A program made the translations under genes and the position numbers. A DNA stretch of 64,000 nucleotides from Isoetes taiwanensis (lineage: Eukaryota; Streptophyta; Lycopodiopsida; Isoetales; Isoetaceae). Below the pieces are notes generated by a model. It did not search any database and was not told where the DNA came from. It was given only the letters and a program-made list of their open reading frames with translations. The stretch spans positions 7,206,150-7,270,149 of the forward strand of contig JAJEKV010000049.1 of the NCBI GenBank assembly GCA_021234155.1, given 5' to 3'. Shown one piece after another: positions 63,298 through 64,000 of this stretch (the stretch's first letter is position 1; each line of letters opens with the position of its first letter).

Positions 63298-64000
63298 AAT
63301 GTTCCTTACAAAAATGCATTGGCAAAGAAACAGATCATAGAAAGGGTATAAATTGTAGTCTTGAAATATTCAATTGAAATGCACATCTTAAAGAGTAAGT
63401 ACACGCTTTTAAAGGTTTGCAAATTCTTGTAAACAACCATCTATAATCATAAGACAAGCGGGAGGCGTGCCATTGTTAGTTGTATTTTGCAGAAAGGGTT
63501 TCTCATTCCAAGTTCTAAAGTGCCTAGGCGGGTGGCCTTCAAATTGATTTCAACAAATTCACGATTCGGTGCTTTCTTATTTGAATTGTTAATGTTGGCA
63601 GCGTAGTCGATAGATACTCTATATGAATGTTTGTCCTGTATTTAACATCTCACTCATCTTTACTCAGTATAATGTTAACTCGTATTATGGATCAAGCCTA
63701 AAACTTTGGGCGGTTACTTGAAATTTTTACGTGCAAGCGTTGCCAAAATTGAATTAGGTGCTGCTTTCTTAAGTTTTCACGTTTTAGAAATTTGCCTCGC
63801 ATTGCCGATGGCGGAATATAATGAGGTAGCAATGGGCGGTTGTGGAAGCTCAGAGATGCTGGAAGGAAGCGTTTCGGTTTCACAAATTTGTAAAATTAAA
63901 ATGAGTTACTTTTAGAAAGCATCTTCACAAAGCAAACTTCTTTATATCCTATGAAGTCTTCTTCTCTTTTAGGTACGTGGCTAGCAATACATTAACCGTA
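63298..64000. repeat. Spacer A-type sequence joined to truncated spacer B
   Basis: From gttccttacaaaaatgcattgg onward the sequence follows 2607-3310 and 49717-50410 (spacer A, module 2). It is more diverged than other copies, with errors outside CAG/CTG sites as well. The last ~30 bases no longer match. No gene is present. Confidence 0.7.

Noticed and set aside
1-64000. Mutation by methyl-cytosine deamination (RIP-like) as the cause of broken copies
   Set aside because: Changes at CAG/CTG are insertions, deletions and mixed substitutions, not C to T or G to A transitions.
1-64000. CRISPR array, tRNA, rRNA or integrated virus
   Set aside because: The repeats have no regular short spacers. 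No cloverleaf, rRNA segment or viral polymerase motif was seen on reading either strand.

Overview
This window reads as nuclear DNA of a land plant. It is AT-rich, has no operons, and every clear coding signal belongs to one family: the luminal binding protein BiP, the ER Hsp70. The best copy (24206-26203) has a signal peptide, the Hsp70 phosphate and adenosine motifs, and a C-terminal HSEL in place of the usual HDEL. It has no introns. The lineage within land plants cannot be fixed from the sequence. The many noncoding repeats and an HSPA12-type Hsp70 fragment inside a mobile element might suit a non-flowering lineage, but that is weak inference.

Layout: there are six BiP copies, all on the + strand, at 1-1577 (5' end outside the window), 9111-11109, 24206-26203, 27265-27914 (3' third only), 46701-48698 and 56224-58223. 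Two kinds of spacer alternate between them. Type A (~7.5 kb) follows copies 1 and 5, and in a collapsed ~1.06-kb form copy 3. Type B (~13.1 kb) follows copies 2 and 4, and in truncated form copy 6. The array is therefore a higher-order repeat of BiP-A-BiP-B. The first ~16.2 kb is duplicated at 46.7-63.3 kb, and 19.06-26.7 kb is duplicated at 41.6-49.2 kb. Spacer A contains a second copy of the BiP 3' flank without BiP, the scar of a lost unit.

The type B spacer after copy 4 carries two insertions of one ~2.86-kb unclassified mobile element (28311-31174 and 35035-37883). Each site is empty in the other spacer copies. The element starts with a 448-bp fold-back of two 115-bp arms. It contains an HSPA12-like Hsp70 C-terminal fragment and ends near a 59-bp tandem duplication.

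The breaks in copies 1, 2, 5 and 6 should not be taken at face value. Clean and broken copies differ mainly at CAG/CTG (CHG) sites, in a stereotyped way: gctgg becomes ctttgg, tctga becomes tacga, gcag becomes gcg. This looks like basecalling error at modified CHG cytosines in a long-read assembly, not gene decay or deamination. Even copy 3 has one scrambled patch of this kind in its ATPase domain. The real genome may therefore have several intact BiP genes here. No tRNA, rRNA, CRISPR or convincing second host gene was found.
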